DNA from: Oscillochloris sp. ZM17-4
Lineage (GTDB): Bacteria > Chloroflexota > Chloroflexia > Chloroflexales > Chloroflexaceae
DNA: 35,825 nt
Direction: 5' to 3'
NCBI RefSeq assembly: GCF_019599295.1
Contig: NZ_JAIEWN010000040.1
Location: forward strand, 1-35,825
This document shows positions 15,247 to 23,643 of the stretch, in pieces (the stretch's first letter is position 1; each line of letters opens with the position of its first letter). Below the pieces are notes generated by a model. It saw nothing but the letters and a program-made list of their open reading frames with translations. It had not been told where the DNA came from and searched no databases. The translations under genes were made by a program, and so were the position numbers.

Positions 15247-15305
15247 ATCTGTTTGAATGCGCAAAATGGCCAGCGAAGCTGGCCATTTTGCGCATTCAAA
15301 CAGAT
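15247..15305. terminator. 59-nt perfect palindrome with GAA loop
   Basis: Exact 28-base arms beginning ATCTGTTTGAATGCGC around GAA, between the convergent prmA and membrane-protein genes. It has the same total length, arm length and GAA loop as the palindrome at 9165 but a different sequence. A smaller hairpin (TAGGGCC/GGCCCTA, 15311-15328) follows. Confidence 0.8.
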
Positions 15306-15325
15306 AGGGTTTAGGGCCGCAGGCC

Positions 15326-16939
15326 CTACCGGCGCACAAAGTACGTCGTCTCCTCATCAGCGTAGCGCTGCTCCCACGCCTGCGGGCGCGCCTTCGCGTA
15401 CTCCACCAGGGACTCCTGGGTCTCGTTGCTCAGCAGCAGCCCGTCGATCCGGTACTTCGCCAGCAGATCATCCACCTCCAGGCCGCCCGAGAGCCGCTGG
15501 TAGTCGAGCCACTGCCCCAGCGGGTACAGCTCGATCCGCGGGTCGGCCCAGACCTTCTGCCCAGGGTCGGCCCAGATCAGATAGCTGCCGTAGCTCATCT
15601 CGTGAAAGAGCCGCTCGGGCGGAGGTCGCTCGCCCTCCAGAAAGGCCACGGCGGCGACGGGCGTCTCGGGCGCGAGCAGATCGCCCACATCAGGGGGCAG
15701 GCCGAGGCTCGGCTTGACCCAGGGCAGGGCGAGCAGCAGCATCAGGCCGATCACGCCGGCCAGGGCCGCGTTGATCGCCGAGGAGCCCTGGAAGGCCGGT
15801 CGCTCGTCGCGCGGCGCCCAGCTCGCCAGCTGGCCCACCAGCAGCGGGGTGGCCACGGCGATAAACCAGATGTTGTTGCGCACCGCCCCCAGGGCCAGCC
15901 AGAAGAAGGCCCCGGCGAGCAGCATGTCCACCATGTCGGGCCGGCGCGGGGCGTAGGCAAGCAGCACCACCCCGACCATCACAAAGATGAAGAAGACCAC
16001 CCCGCCGGCGCCGCGCACCGTCTGCGGCGCCCACTCTGTCACCAGCTGCGTCACCGCCGAGCTGCCCAGGAGGTCGCGCACATAGCCGATCACCTGGAGG
16101 CCGCCGGGGTTGATCAGCCAGGCGGCCCCGGTGAGCGCGCCGGCCAGGAAGAGCTGGCGCAGCGGCGGGCGCGACGGCGGCGGCGGGCGATCCAGCACAT
16201 CCTCGGCCCGGCCGACCGGCCGGCGCGCCCAGGCCCGCGCCTCGCGCCAGTCGGTCACGAGGCGGCGCAGCCCCTCGCCCACAAAGGTCAGCCCGATCAG
16301 CGCCCCGCCCAGCACGAACGAGCCGTGCAGGTTCACCCAGATAATCCCCAGCACCGGCAACAAGAGTAGGGGCGCAGCAGTTGCCCAAGCCCCATGCTTA
16401 GAACCCCGTGATTGATCGACGACTGCTGCGCCCTCCGAACCTGCCCCCAACCCCCAACCCCCAGACCGCCACCCATCCAGCACATACAGGTAGGCCACAA
16501 ACAGGGGCAGCGCGTAGGTCTGCGGGCGCACGATCCAGTTATCGAACGAGGCGGGCATCGTCGCCACCAGCAGAAAGGCCACGCTCAGGCGCAGCAGCCC
16601 GGTGCGACGCAGGCAGAGCCGCAGCAGCAGCCCGTAGGTGCCGGCCAGCAGCGCGGCCTGGGCCAGGATCAGCAGCGGCGCGCCGCCGAGCGTGAAGAGC
16701 CCATACATCAGCAGCTGGCCCAGCCAGCTCTGGTTGTAGAACGGCTCGCCGGCCCGCGTGTACGAGAAGCTGTCGACCGTCGGGATCTGCCCGCTCTCTA
16801 TGATCAGCCGGCCGGTGGCCATGTGCCACCAGAAGTCATTCGGCGGGATGGGCGTCAGCAGGGCGCGCAGGGCGATGAACGCCACCGCCGCGAAGATCCA
16901 GACGTGGTCGAGGGTCAGGCCTGCGCTGCGTTTTGTCAT
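15326..16939 (-). CDS. Polytopic membrane protein, possible GT-C-type glycosyltransferase (paralogue A)
   Basis: 537 residues with about ten hydrophobic helices and a C-terminal soluble domain of about 130 residues. After the first helix comes PPNDFWWHMATGRLIIESG and then NQSWLGQLLMYGLF, and the C-terminal part has MSYGSYLIWADP and DPRIELYPLGQWLDY. The layout (one helix, acidic first loop, many helices, soluble tail) resembles GT-C enzymes that use polyprenyl-phosphate sugars, but I do not recognise a named family, so the function is inferred only. It is clearly paralogous to the gene at 17025-18551. Residues about 157-190 are encoded by an inserted palindrome plus heptamers absent from the paralogue. 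Upstream is a family B palindrome. Confidence 0.75.
   Translation of the reverse strand: MTKRSAGLTLDHVWIFAAVAFIALRALLTPIPPNDFWWHMATGRLIIESGQIPTVDSFSYTRAGEPFYNQSWLGQLLMYGLFTLGGAPLLILAQAALLAGTYGLLLRLCLRRTGLLRLSVAFLLVATMPASFDNWIVRPQTYALPLFVAYLYVLDGWRSGGWGLGAGSEGAAVVDQSRGSKHGAWATAAPLLLLPVLGIIWVNLHGSFVLGGALIGLTFVGEGLRRLVTDWREARAWARRPVGRAEDVLDRPPPPSRPPLRQLFLAGALTGAAWLINPGGLQVIGYVRDLLGSSAVTQLVTEWAPQTVRGAGGVVFFIFVMVGVVLLAYAPRRPDMVDMLLAGAFFWLALGAVRNNIWFIAVATPLLVGQLASWAPRDERPAFQGSSAINAALAGVIGLMLLLALPWVKPSLGLPPDVGDLLAPETPVAAVAFLEGERPPPERLFHEMSYGSYLIWADPGQKVWADPRIELYPLGQWLDYQRLSGGLEVDDLLAKYRIDGLLLSNETQESLVEYAKARPQAWEQRYADEETTYFVRR
16366..16470. repeat. Palindrome and heptamer insertion inside the paralogue A gene
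   Basis: GGGGCGCAGCAGT (from 16370) and ACTGCTGCGCCC (to 16434) form the two ends of an inverted repeat with the same core as family A palindromes. Directly beside it, 16442-16465 has three CCCCCAA/CCCCCAG heptamers. All of it is read in frame as a Gly/Ser-rich cytoplasmic or periplasmic loop. Confidence 0.75.
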
Positions 16940-16948
16940 ATCCCCTCC

Positions 16949-17023
16949 GGTAGGGCCGAAGCATTCGCCTGCTGATCACCCGATGTATCTTGGGGCAGCA
17001 CCTGGCGAATGCTTCGGCCCTAC
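16949..17023. terminator. Family B palindrome copy 2, between the two membrane-protein genes
   Basis: Outer arms GTAGGGCCGAAGCATT / AATGCTTCGGCCCTAC are identical to those at 9165-9223; an inner CGCC.. /..GGCG extension and a 30-base loop differ. It lies just upstream of paralogue A and two bases beyond the stop codon of paralogue B (TAG at 17027-17025, minus strand). Confidence 0.7.
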
Positions 17024-17024
17024 G

Positions 17025-18551
17025 CTACCTTCTTCTCCAGATCTCGCTCCGCCCCGCCTGGAAGCTGCGCGCCCAGGCTGGCGAGCCCTCTAGCGCCGCG
17101 ACAAGCCCCGCCTGGTGCCCGGTGTCGAGCAGCACGCAGGCCACGCCGTGGCGGTCGAGGCCGGCGAGCGAGCCGTCGCCCCGGCTGATCGCCACATAGT
17201 CGTCCCAGAGCTCCGACGGGAACAGCTCGACACGCGGGTCGATGAAGCTCTGCGCCGCCGGGTAGAGCGCCCAGGCCATATACGAGCCGTAGCCCATCTC
17301 GTTGAAGATCGGCCCGGCGCAGGGCCTGGCCCGCAGCTCCTCCACGGCGGCCACCGGCGTGTCGGCGCTGAACAGCTGCGGCGCGCCCGGCACCTCGGCG
17401 AAGATCGCCCGGTACGGCTCCGGCAGCGGCAGCAGCGGCTTCAGCCAGGGCTGGAGCGCCACGACCATGGCCGCCAGCAGCAGCGCGGGGAGCAGGTTGG
17501 CCGGGCTGCCCGCCGGCCGGCGCGGCGCCGGCGCGCCCTCGGTGCTGAAGACCGCCCGCGGCGCCGCCAGCGACTGGGCCACGATCGGCATGGCAGCCAC
17601 GCCGAACCAGACCACATAGCGCGCCCCGAGGAAGGCCTGCCAGGCCAGGCCGCAGACGATCAGCACGTCGGTGATGCTGGGCCGCCGGCGGGCGAGGGCG
17701 AAGGCAGCGATCAGCGCCAGCACCCCGATAACGAACATCGCCCCAGCTATGCTGTGCGGGTTCGGCGGCTGCCACTCGTTGATCAGCCCCTGGCTCGAGT
17801 CATCGCCCAGGAGGCTGGCCACATAGCCGAAGACGCCGAACCCGAGCGGGTTGACCACCGTCGCCGCGAGCATGCCGGCAGACGTCAGGTACAACCGGCG
17901 CAGCTGCGGCCAGACCAGGGCGCGCGGCTGGCGCAGCAGGCGTCGCAGCGTCTCGCCCACCACGAAGGCCCCCGCCACCAGCAGCCCCATCACGAAGGCG
18001 CCGTGCGCGTTCACCCAGAAGATCATGATCGCCGGCAGGGCGATCAGCCAGCGCGCCCGCAGGCGGCCCGCCGCATACCCGCCCAGGATCATCAGCGTGG
18101 CCATAAAGGGCAGCCACGACCAGTTCTGCGTGCGCGCGTTGAGGTTATTGATCGTCATCGCCGCCGCCAGCAGCGCGGCCAGGGCGCCCAGCCGCCAGGA
18201 GCCGCTGCGCAGGCGGGCCTCCCAGGCCACCAGCCCGAAGGCCGCCGTGCCCAGCGCGTTGCGGGCGAAGATCGTCATCGGCAGCCCGCCGACGCGGAAC
18301 AGCGCGTAGAAGAGCCACTCGCCGAGCCAGCTCTGGTAGGTGTAGGGGTGATCCGCCGGCAGCGTCCAGGCGAAGAGGTTCGTCGTGGGGATGCCGCCCG
18401 TCGCCACCAGCTCCCCGACCTTCAGGTGCCACCAGAAATCGTTCGGGGCGGTGGGGGCCAGGCTGATGAATCCGCCGATCACGCTCAGCGCAAAGATGAC
18501 CCACAGGTGGTCGAGGCGAAGCCCGACGCGCGCCGGGCGGGGGTTGGCCAT
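17025..18551 (-). CDS. Polytopic membrane protein, possible GT-C-type glycosyltransferase (paralogue B)
   Basis: 508 residues, about ten hydrophobic helices and a C-terminal soluble domain. It shares the order of landmarks with paralogue A: PNDFWWHLKVGELVATGGIP after the first helix, YQSWLGEWLFYALF, MIFWVNAHGAFVMGLL, NPLGFGVFGYV, MGYGSYMAWALYP and DPRVELFPSELWDDY. It lacks A's repeat-derived loop, so it shows the ancestral spacing there. A role in transferring sugars from a polyprenyl carrier at the outer face of the membrane would fit the neighbouring polyprenyl-phosphate mannose synthase-like gene, but no catalytic residue can be assigned with confidence. It starts at ATG18551, divergent from the synthase-like gene. 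Confidence 0.75.
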   Translation of the reverse strand: MANPRPARVGLRLDHLWVIFALSVIGGFISLAPTAPNDFWWHLKVGELVATGGIPTTNLFAWTLPADHPYTYQSWLGEWLFYALFRVGGLPMTIFARNALGTAAFGLVAWEARLRSGSWRLGALAALLAAAMTINNLNARTQNWSWLPFMATLMILGGYAAGRLRARWLIALPAIMIFWVNAHGAFVMGLLVAGAFVVGETLRRLLRQPRALVWPQLRRLYLTSAGMLAATVVNPLGFGVFGYVASLLGDDSSQGLINEWQPPNPHSIAGAMFVIGVLALIAAFALARRRPSITDVLIVCGLAWQAFLGARYVVWFGVAAMPIVAQSLAAPRAVFSTEGAPAPRRPAGSPANLLPALLLAAMVVALQPWLKPLLPLPEPYRAIFAEVPGAPQLFSADTPVAAVEELRARPCAGPIFNEMGYGSYMAWALYPAAQSFIDPRVELFPSELWDDYVAISRGDGSLAGLDRHGVACVLLDTGHQAGLVAALEGSPAWARSFQAGRSEIWRRR

Positions 18552-18626
18552 GGGGCTACCTTCTTCCAGGGGTTTTCAGGACGAAACAGCTACCAGGGGC
18601 GGATAGCCCCCCGTTCAGCGCGCGGC

Positions 18627-18632
18627 TATAAT
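18627..18632 (+). promoter_or_regulatory. Possible -10 box upstream of the polyprenol-phosphate mannosyltransferase-like gene
   Basis: TATAAT at 18627-18632 in the 154-base divergent gap; no convincing -35 box 16-18 bases upstream. Weak evidence. Confidence 0.3.
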
Positions 18633-18705
18633 AGCATGGCGACGTTACGATCACCCGGGACGCTCACGCACACGACATTCAGACTCATCGACAGGGAAGA
18701 TCGCC

Positions 18706-19467
18706 ATGAGATCGATCGCGGTACCACGTATGCGCTACCAACGCCCTCTTGCTCAGATCGCCGTGGCCGACTGTACGGTGATCATCCCTACCTATAACGA
18801 GGCTGACAACATTGTTCAGCTGATCCCGCAGGTGCTCGCGCACCCGCGCTGCCGCGTCCTCGTTGTGGACGACGGCTCGCCCGATGGCACCGGGGCGCTC
18901 GTGGAGCGCATCGCCCGCGAGGAGCCGCGGGTCGGCCTGCTCTCCCGCCCCGGCAAGCTCGGACTCGGCACCGCCTACATCGACGGGTTCCGCCGCGCCC
19001 TCGCCGAGGATGCCCAGCTGATCATCGAGATGGACGCCGACTTCTCGCACGACCCGGGCTACCTCCCGGCCCTGATCGACGCGGCATCCACCCAGTACGA
19101 CCTCGTCCTCGGCTCGCGCTACGTGCGCGGCGGCGGCACGACGGACTGGGGGCTCAGCCGCAAGCTGATCAGCCGCGGCGGCAACCTCTACGCCGGGATC
19201 ATCCTCGGCCTGCCCGTCGCCGACGCCACCGGCGGCTACCGCTGCTACCGGCGCGGCCTGCTTGAGGCGATCAACCTCGACGCCGTGCGCTCCAACGGCT
19301 ACGCCTTCCAGATCGAGATGGTCTACCGCGCCCGCGCCGCCGGCGCCCGCATCGGCGAGGTGCCGATCATCTTCCCCGACCGGCGCGTCGGCAAGTCGAA
19401 GATGTCGCGCCGCATCGTGCTGGAGGCGCTGATCAATGTCTGGCGCCTGCGCTTCGGGCTGATCTGA
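18706..19467 (+). CDS. Polyprenyl-phosphate mannose/glucose synthase-like glycosyltransferase (DPM1-type GT2)
   Basis: 253 residues. DPM1/Ppm1-type enzymes move mannose (or another hexose) from GDP or UDP to a polyprenyl phosphate on the inner face of the membrane. Signatures: TVIIPTYNEADNIVQLI, VVDDGSPDGTGAL, the DxD-type EMDADFSHDPGYLP, GSRYVRGGGTTDWGLSRKLISRG, DATGGYRCYRR and IIFPDRRVGKSKMS. All are close to bacterial polyprenol monophosphomannose synthases. It lacks the C-terminal membrane helices of some relatives. ATG18706 is the first start; ATG18730 is an alternative, and the family domain begins at about residue 23. It is divergent from the two putative GT-C genes, which could use its product (inference). 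Confidence 0.9.
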   Translation: MRSIAVPRMRYQRPLAQIAVADCTVIIPTYNEADNIVQLIPQVLAHPRCRVLVVDDGSPDGTGALVERIAREEPRVGLLSRPGKLGLGTAYIDGFRRALAEDAQLIIEMDADFSHDPGYLPALIDAASTQYDLVLGSRYVRGGGTTDWGLSRKLISRGGNLYAGIILGLPVADATGGYRCYRRGLLEAINLDAVRSNGYAFQIEMVYRARAAGARIGEVPIIFPDRRVGKSKMSRRIVLEALINVWRLRFGLI

Positions 19468-19520
19468 CGAGGAGCGGGTTCTAGGGAGATCTGTGCGCTC
19501 CCTAGAACCCGCTCCTCGTC
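19466..19520. terminator. Perfect 23-bp hairpin between convergent genes
   Basis: GACGAGGAGCGGGTTCTAGG (plus GAG) and its exact complement around a nine-base loop. It includes the stop codons of both the DPM1-like gene (TGA 19465-19467, partly) and the WecA-type gene (19502-19504). Confidence 0.75.
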
Positions 19521-20632
19521 GCGACGCGGGGGCGGCGGCGGGCCGCGTAGAGCATCACCCCGATCACCAGCAGGCCGAGGATCAGCAGGGCCGCCAGCTT
19601 CATCAGCGGCGTGAAGAAGTCGAGCAGGGCGATCGCCCCGAAGGCCGCGCTGAGCGTGTAGTAGCAGAGCACCACCTGGCGCTGCGAGAGCCCCATATCG
19701 AGCAGGCGATGGTGCAGGTGGTCGCGCCCGGCGTGGGCCGCCGAGCCCCCCCGCAGTGTGCGCGAGAGAATCAGCCAGGCCATGTCGATCAGCGGCACGC
19801 CCACCACCAGCAGGGCCGTGGCCAGCTTGGCCCCGCCGATGATCGCGCTCAGGCCGAGGATGTAGCCGATCGTCATCGCCCCCACGTCGCCCATAAACAG
19901 CCGCGCCGGGTGGAAGTTGAAGATCAGGAAGCCCGCGCAGGCCCCGGCCAGCGCCAGGGGCAGCATGGCCACCGTGTGCTGCGGCGGGCTCAGGCGCAGC
20001 GTGTGCAGCGACAGGATCGCGGCCGCGATCAGCGTCACCCCGCTGGCCAGCCCGTCGAGCCCGTCGGACCAGTTCACCATATTCTGCATCCCGGCCACCC
20101 AGAAGACCGTCGCGCCGATCGCCAGCCAGGGGCTGATCTGGTGCAGCGGGATCTGGTCGAGGAAGGGGAAGTTGAAGGCGGTGAGGATGATCCCGCGGGC
20201 CTCGGTGGGCGCGCCCAGGGCGTCAGCGTAGAGCGTGTGGTCCCACAGATACGGCCCGACGGCGATCAGGGCGGCCAGGATGTGGACGCCGAGCCGCGGC
20301 AGGGCCGGCAGGTCGCGCAGGTCGTCGATCAGGCTGATGATCGCCACCAGGGACGCGCCGGCGAGCAGCAGGCCCAGGCGCAGATGCTCGAACGGCGAGC
20401 GGGCCAGGTCCGGGTCGAGCCGCTCCAGGGCGAAGCTGAGCAGCAGGGCGGCGGCGAAGCCGGCGAAGATGGCGAGGCCGCCGACGGTCGGCGTCGGCGT
20501 GCGGTGGACGTGTCGCGGCCCCGGCTGCGCCACCCAGCCCTGATCGACGCTCAGCCGAATCAGCGGCGGGATGAGCAGGATCGTGACGATAAAGGCGGTG
20601 AGCAGGGTCAGGGAGAGGGCCAGTGCAATCAT
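19502..20632 (-). CDS. WecA/MraY-type undecaprenyl-phosphate sugar-1-phosphate transferase
   Basis: 376 residues, about eleven membrane helices. This family loads a sugar-1-phosphate (often GlcNAc-1-P) from a UDP sugar onto undecaprenyl phosphate, starting polymer synthesis. Diagnostic motifs: the PTPTVGGLAIFAG opening, Asp103-Asp104 in LIDDLRDLP, NWSDGLDGLASG (near 187-198), FNFHPARLFMGDVGA and the cytoplasmic histidine loop GRDHLHHRLLDMG. The HxxHRL loop and lack of MraY-specific features favour the WecA/TagO branch. ATG20632 has no Shine-Dalgarno; upstream bases run straight into a heptamer array. Together with the DPM1-like and GT-C-like genes it suggests an envelope polysaccharide or glycolipid function. 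Confidence 0.9.
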   Translation of the reverse strand: MIALALSLTLLTAFIVTILLIPPLIRLSVDQGWVAQPGPRHVHRTPTPTVGGLAIFAGFAAALLLSFALERLDPDLARSPFEHLRLGLLLAGASLVAIISLIDDLRDLPALPRLGVHILAALIAVGPYLWDHTLYADALGAPTEARGIILTAFNFPFLDQIPLHQISPWLAIGATVFWVAGMQNMVNWSDGLDGLASGVTLIAAAILSLHTLRLSPPQHTVAMLPLALAGACAGFLIFNFHPARLFMGDVGAMTIGYILGLSAIIGGAKLATALLVVGVPLIDMAWLILSRTLRGGSAAHAGRDHLHHRLLDMGLSQRQVVLCYYTLSAAFGAIALLDFFTPLMKLAALLILGLLVIGVMLYAARRRPRVATRSGF

Positions 20633-20640
20633 AATGATAA

Positions 20641-20734
20641 ATTGTGAATGCTGAATGCTGAATGTAGCGCATACCCTGTCGAACTGAGGCGCTCCGGAGC
20701 GTCATTCATCATTCACCATTCATCATTCACCATT
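20641..20734. repeat. Two-armed heptamer array, unit GAATGCT / CATTCAT-CATTCAC
   Basis: Left arm 20641-20664 (GAATGCT units), right arm 20702-20734 (alternating CATTCAT and CATTCAC), loop of 37 bases that contains its own CGCTCCGGAGCG hairpin. It fills the gap between upp and the WecA-type gene. Confidence 0.88.
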
Positions 20735-20741
20735 ACAAGGC

Positions 20742-21368
20742 CTACCCAGTCCCAAACTGCCGGTCGCCGGCGTCGCCCAGGCCGGGCACGATATAGCCGC
20801 GCGCGTTGAGGTGGCTATCGATCGCGGCGAGGTAGATATCCACATCGGGGTGGGCCTCGGTGAGCGTGCGCACGCCCTCGGGGGCGGCGATCAGGCCGAG
20901 GAACTTGATCCGCTTCGCGCCCCAGTCCTTGAGGATATCGACGGCGGCCACCGCCGAGCCGCCGGTGGCCAGCATCGGGTCGACGATGATCGACAGGTCG
21001 ATATCGGGCTGCGCCGGCAGCTTGTTGTAGTAGGTCACCGGCTGGAGCGTCTCGTGGTCGCGGTAGAGCCCGAGGTGCCAGACGTGGACGGTGGGCAGGA
21101 TCTCGACCACCGCCTCGGACATGCCCAGGCCAGCCCGCAGGATGGGCATGATCCCGACCCGCTCGGCCACCTCCTGGCCATCGGCGGGGCCGAGCGGCGT
21201 CTGCACGGTCATCGGGGCCAGCGAGAGGTCCTGGGTGGCCTCGTAGAAGAGCAGCTGCGCGATCTCGCGCACCAGCTCGCGGAACTTCTTCGGCTCGGTC
21301 TGCTCGCTGCGCAGCAGGGCCAGCTTATGCAGCACGAGCGGGTGGGTCGAGACGTGGACACGATCCAT
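20742..21368 (-). CDS. upp: Uracil phosphoribosyltransferase
   Basis: 208 residues, the standard length. It salvages uracil with PRPP to UMP in the cytoplasm. Visible features: N-terminal [21 protein letters not shown], the conserved [26 protein letters not shown] loop [15 protein letters not shown], and the uracil-binding [16 protein letters not shown] ending. ATG21368 starts nine bases after the stop of the response-regulator gene, with only a weak GATGAG ribosome site, so the two are probably co-transcribed and perhaps coupled. Any regulatory meaning of that pairing is unclear. A heptamer array follows the stop. Confidence 0.97.
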   Translation of the reverse strand: MDRVHVSTHPLVLHKLALLRSEQTEPKKFRELVREIAQLLFYEATQDLSLAPMTVQTPLGPADGQEVAERVGIMPILRAGLGMSEAVVEILPTVHVWHLGLYRDHETLQPVTYYNKLPAQPDIDLSIIVDPMLATGGSAVAAVDILKDWGAKRIKFLGLIAAPEGVRTLTEAHPDVDIYLAAIDSHLNARGYIVPGLGDAGDRQFGTG

Positions 21369-21377
21369 GGCAGTTGC

Positions 21378-22115
21378 TCATCCGTCGGACAGCTTATACC
21401 CAACGCCGCGCACGGTCAGGATGATCCGCGGCCGCGAGGGCACCAGCTCAACCTTCTCGCGCAGGCGGCGCACACACACATCGACAAGGTTCGTCTCGCC
21501 CACATACTCGTAGCCCCACACCTCGCGGAACAGGGTCTCGCGGTCGAAGACCTGCCCGGCGTTGGCGGCCAGGAAGTAGAGCAGCTCGAACTCCATCGGG
21601 GTCAGGTTCACATCGTCGCCGCGCACGGTGACGCGGTGGCGCGGCTCGTCGATCTCCAGCTCGCCCGCGCGCACCACCGGCGGCGCCCGCCGCGTCTTGT
21701 AGCCCTCGACCCGGCGCAGGATCGACTCGACCCGCGCGATCAGCTCGATGATCTTGAACGGCTTGGTGATATAGTCGTCGGCGCCGAGCTCGAAGCCGTG
21801 CACCACATCCTCGGTGCCGTCGCGGCTGGTCAGCATGACGATCGGCACATCGCTCTGGGCGCGGATGCGCTCGCATGCCTCGAACCCGTCCACATAGGGC
21901 ATCATCACATCGAGGATGACCACATCGAAGGGCCGCTTCTCAAACGCCTTGAGCGCCTCCAGCCCGTTCGAGACGGCGGTGATCTCGTAGCGCGGGTCCT
22001 TGAGCGTGATCTGGATCAGCGACGCGATAGATGGGTCATCGTCGGCGATCAAAATGCTGCGCGGGGCCTGGGCCTCGTCGCTGGCGCGATCTGATGTGCG
22101 GCGAATTGGCGGCAT
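21378..22115 (-). CDS. OmpR/PhoB-type response regulator
   Basis: 245 residues. Receiver domain (about 20-135): acidic pocket DDD25-27, phosphoacceptor Asp69 in VVILDVMMPYVDGF, Thr96-type switch in VMLTSRD and Lys118 in ADDYITKPF. The C-terminal winged helix (about 150-243) has NLTPMEFELLYFLAANAGQVFDRETL and DVCVRRLREKVE..ILTVRGVGYKL, typical of DNA-binding OmpR family members. No histidine kinase is adjacent, so the partner is unknown. It precedes upp by nine bases. ATG22115 lacks a Shine-Dalgarno site and lies within ten bases of a GATTGCA heptamer array; the first 19 residues are polar and non-conserved, so a later start is possible. Confidence 0.93.
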   Translation of the reverse strand: MPPIRRTSDRASDEAQAPRSILIADDDPSIASLIQITLKDPRYEITAVSNGLEALKAFEKRPFDVVILDVMMPYVDGFEACERIRAQSDVPIVMLTSRDGTEDVVHGFELGADDYITKPFKIIELIARVESILRRVEGYKTRRAPPVVRAGELEIDEPRHRVTVRGDDVNLTPMEFELLYFLAANAGQVFDRETLFREVWGYEYVGETNLVDVCVRRLREKVELVPSRPRIILTVRGVGYKLSDG

Positions 22116-22121
22116 ATGACC

Positions 22122-22190
22122 ATTGCAGATTGTAGATTGCAGATTGTAGATTGTAGCAATCTACAATCTACAATCTGCAATCTGCAATCA
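22122..22190. repeat. Two-armed heptamer array, units GATTGCA and GATTGTA
   Basis: Left arm 22122-22157, loop CAAT-size, right arm 22158-22190. The inner 22 bases of the two arms, including the order of GATTGCA and GATTGTA variants, are exact mirror images. It fills the gap between clpX and the response regulator. Confidence 0.92.
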
Positions 22191-22191
22191 T

Positions 22192-23487
22192 CTACACGGC
22201 TTCATCCAGGCGGCGGCGGAAGTCGGTGCGCGGCACGAGGATGGGGTGGCCGCGGCCCTGGACAACCTCGGCGTTGATGATGCAGCGGCCGATATGCTCC
22301 TGGGCGGGCACCTCATACATCACATCAAGCAGGACCGACTCGACGATGCTGCGCAGGGCGCGGGCGCCGGTCTTCGCCTGCATGGCGAGCTCGACGATCG
22401 CCTCCAGGCCATCGCGGGTGACCTCCAGCTCGACGTGGTCGAGCGAGAGCAGCTTCTGGTACTGCTTGATCACCGCGTTGCGCGGCTCGGTGAGGATGCG
22501 CAGCATGGCCTCGTGGGTGAGCGGCTCCAGGGAGACGATCACCGGGACGCGGCCGATGAACTCGGGGATGAACCCGTAGTGCAGCAGGTCGTCCTGGTTG
22601 AGCTGGCTGAGCAGGCGCGCGTGGTCGGCGGGCTCCGCGCCGGGATGCTCGCTGGCGAAGCCGATCGTGCTCTTGCCGCGCATGCGGCGTGCGACCACCT
22701 CATCCACGCCCTCGAAGGCGCCGCCGCAGATGAACAGCACGTGGGTCGTGTCGAAGGAGATGTACTCCTGCTGGGGGTGCTTGCGGCCGGGCATGGGCGG
22801 CACGTGGGCCACGCCGCCCTCAAGGATCTTCAGCAGGGCCTGCTGCACGCCCTCGCCGGAGACATCGCGGGTGATCGAGGGGTTGTCGGCCTTGCGGGCG
22901 ATCTTGTCGATCTCATCGATGTAGATGATGCCGGTCTGGGCGCGCTCGATGTCGCCGTCGGCGGCCTGGATGAGCCGCAGCAGGATGTTCTCCACATCCT
23001 CGCCGACATAGCCGGCCTCGGTGAGGGCGGTGGCGTCGGCGATGGCGAAGGGCACATCGAGGATGCGGGCGAGCGTCTGGGCGAGCAGCGTCTTGCCGCT
23101 GCCGGTGGGCCCGAGCAGCAGAATATTGCTCTTGCTCAGCTCGACATCATCGACCTTGGCGCCGGCCTTGATCCGCTTGTAGTGATTGTACACCGCAACC
23201 GAGAGCACCACCTTCGCCCGGTCCTGGCCGATCACATACTGGTCAAGCTTCTCACGAAGCTTGCGCGGGGTTGGCAGGCGCGCGGGCCCGGCGGGCGCGT
23301 TACGGCGCGGCGCGGCGATCTGCTGCTCGGTCTCCTCGGCGATGATGGCGCTACAGAGCGCGACGCACTCATCGCAGATAAACACCGTGCCGGGGCCAGC
23401 GATCAGGCGTTGCACCTCATCCTGCCCCCGGCCACAGAACGAGCAGACATAGGCGCCGCGTCCTGTCGTGTTGCGGGATCGGGTCAT
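22192..23487 (-). CDS. clpX: ATP-dependent Clp protease ATP-binding subunit ClpX
   Basis: 431 residues, normal length. ClpX is a hexameric AAA+ unfoldase that feeds substrates to ClpP. The N-terminal C4 zinc domain has Cys15, Cys18, Cys38 and Cys41 (VCSFCGRGQ...FICDECV). Walker A is GPTGSGKT (126-133), Walker [11 protein letters not shown], then sensor and C-terminal [19 protein letters not shown]. The IGF-like ClpP-docking loop region is FASEHPG, with TIGF just before it (KSTIGFAS). It lies downstream of clpP and tig on the same strand, the classical tig-clpP-clpX order. AGGAGA upstream of ATG23487 gives a good ribosome site, which sits at the edge of a heptamer array. Confidence 0.98.
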   Translation of the reverse strand: MTRSRNTTGRGAYVCSFCGRGQDEVQRLIAGPGTVFICDECVALCSAIIAEETEQQIAAPRRNAPAGPARLPTPRKLREKLDQYVIGQDRAKVVLSVAVYNHYKRIKAGAKVDDVELSKSNILLLGPTGSGKTLLAQTLARILDVPFAIADATALTEAGYVGEDVENILLRLIQAADGDIERAQTGIIYIDEIDKIARKADNPSITRDVSGEGVQQALLKILEGGVAHVPPMPGRKHPQQEYISFDTTHVLFICGGAFEGVDEVVARRMRGKSTIGFASEHPGAEPADHARLLSQLNQDDLLHYGFIPEFIGRVPVIVSLEPLTHEAMLRILTEPRNAVIKQYQKLLSLDHVELEVTRDGLEAIVELAMQAKTGARALRSIVESVLLDVMYEVPAQEHIGRCIINAEVVQGRGHPILVPRTDFRRRLDEAV

Positions 23488-23498
23488 TGGGGTCTCCT

Positions 23499-23641
23499 GG
23501 GAGTCGGGGGTCAGGAGTCAGGAACTGGGGGTTGGGGGGTGGGGGTTGGGAGCTGGGAGTCGGATAGGGCGCGCCGATGGCCCATTACGTGGCCGATATC
23601 CGCCCCTCCCCCAACCCCCAACTCCCAACCCCCAACTCCCA
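23499..23641. repeat. Two-armed degenerate heptamer array, units of GGGAGTC/GGGGTTG type
   Basis: Left arm 23499-23562 has about nine seven-base units (GGGAGTC, GGGGTCA, GGAGTCA, GGAACTG, GGGGTTG...). Right arm 23602-23641 has complementary CCCCCAA and CTCCCAA units. The loop is about 40 bases. It fills the gap between clpP and clpX. Confidence 0.85.
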
Positions 23642-23643
23642 GG

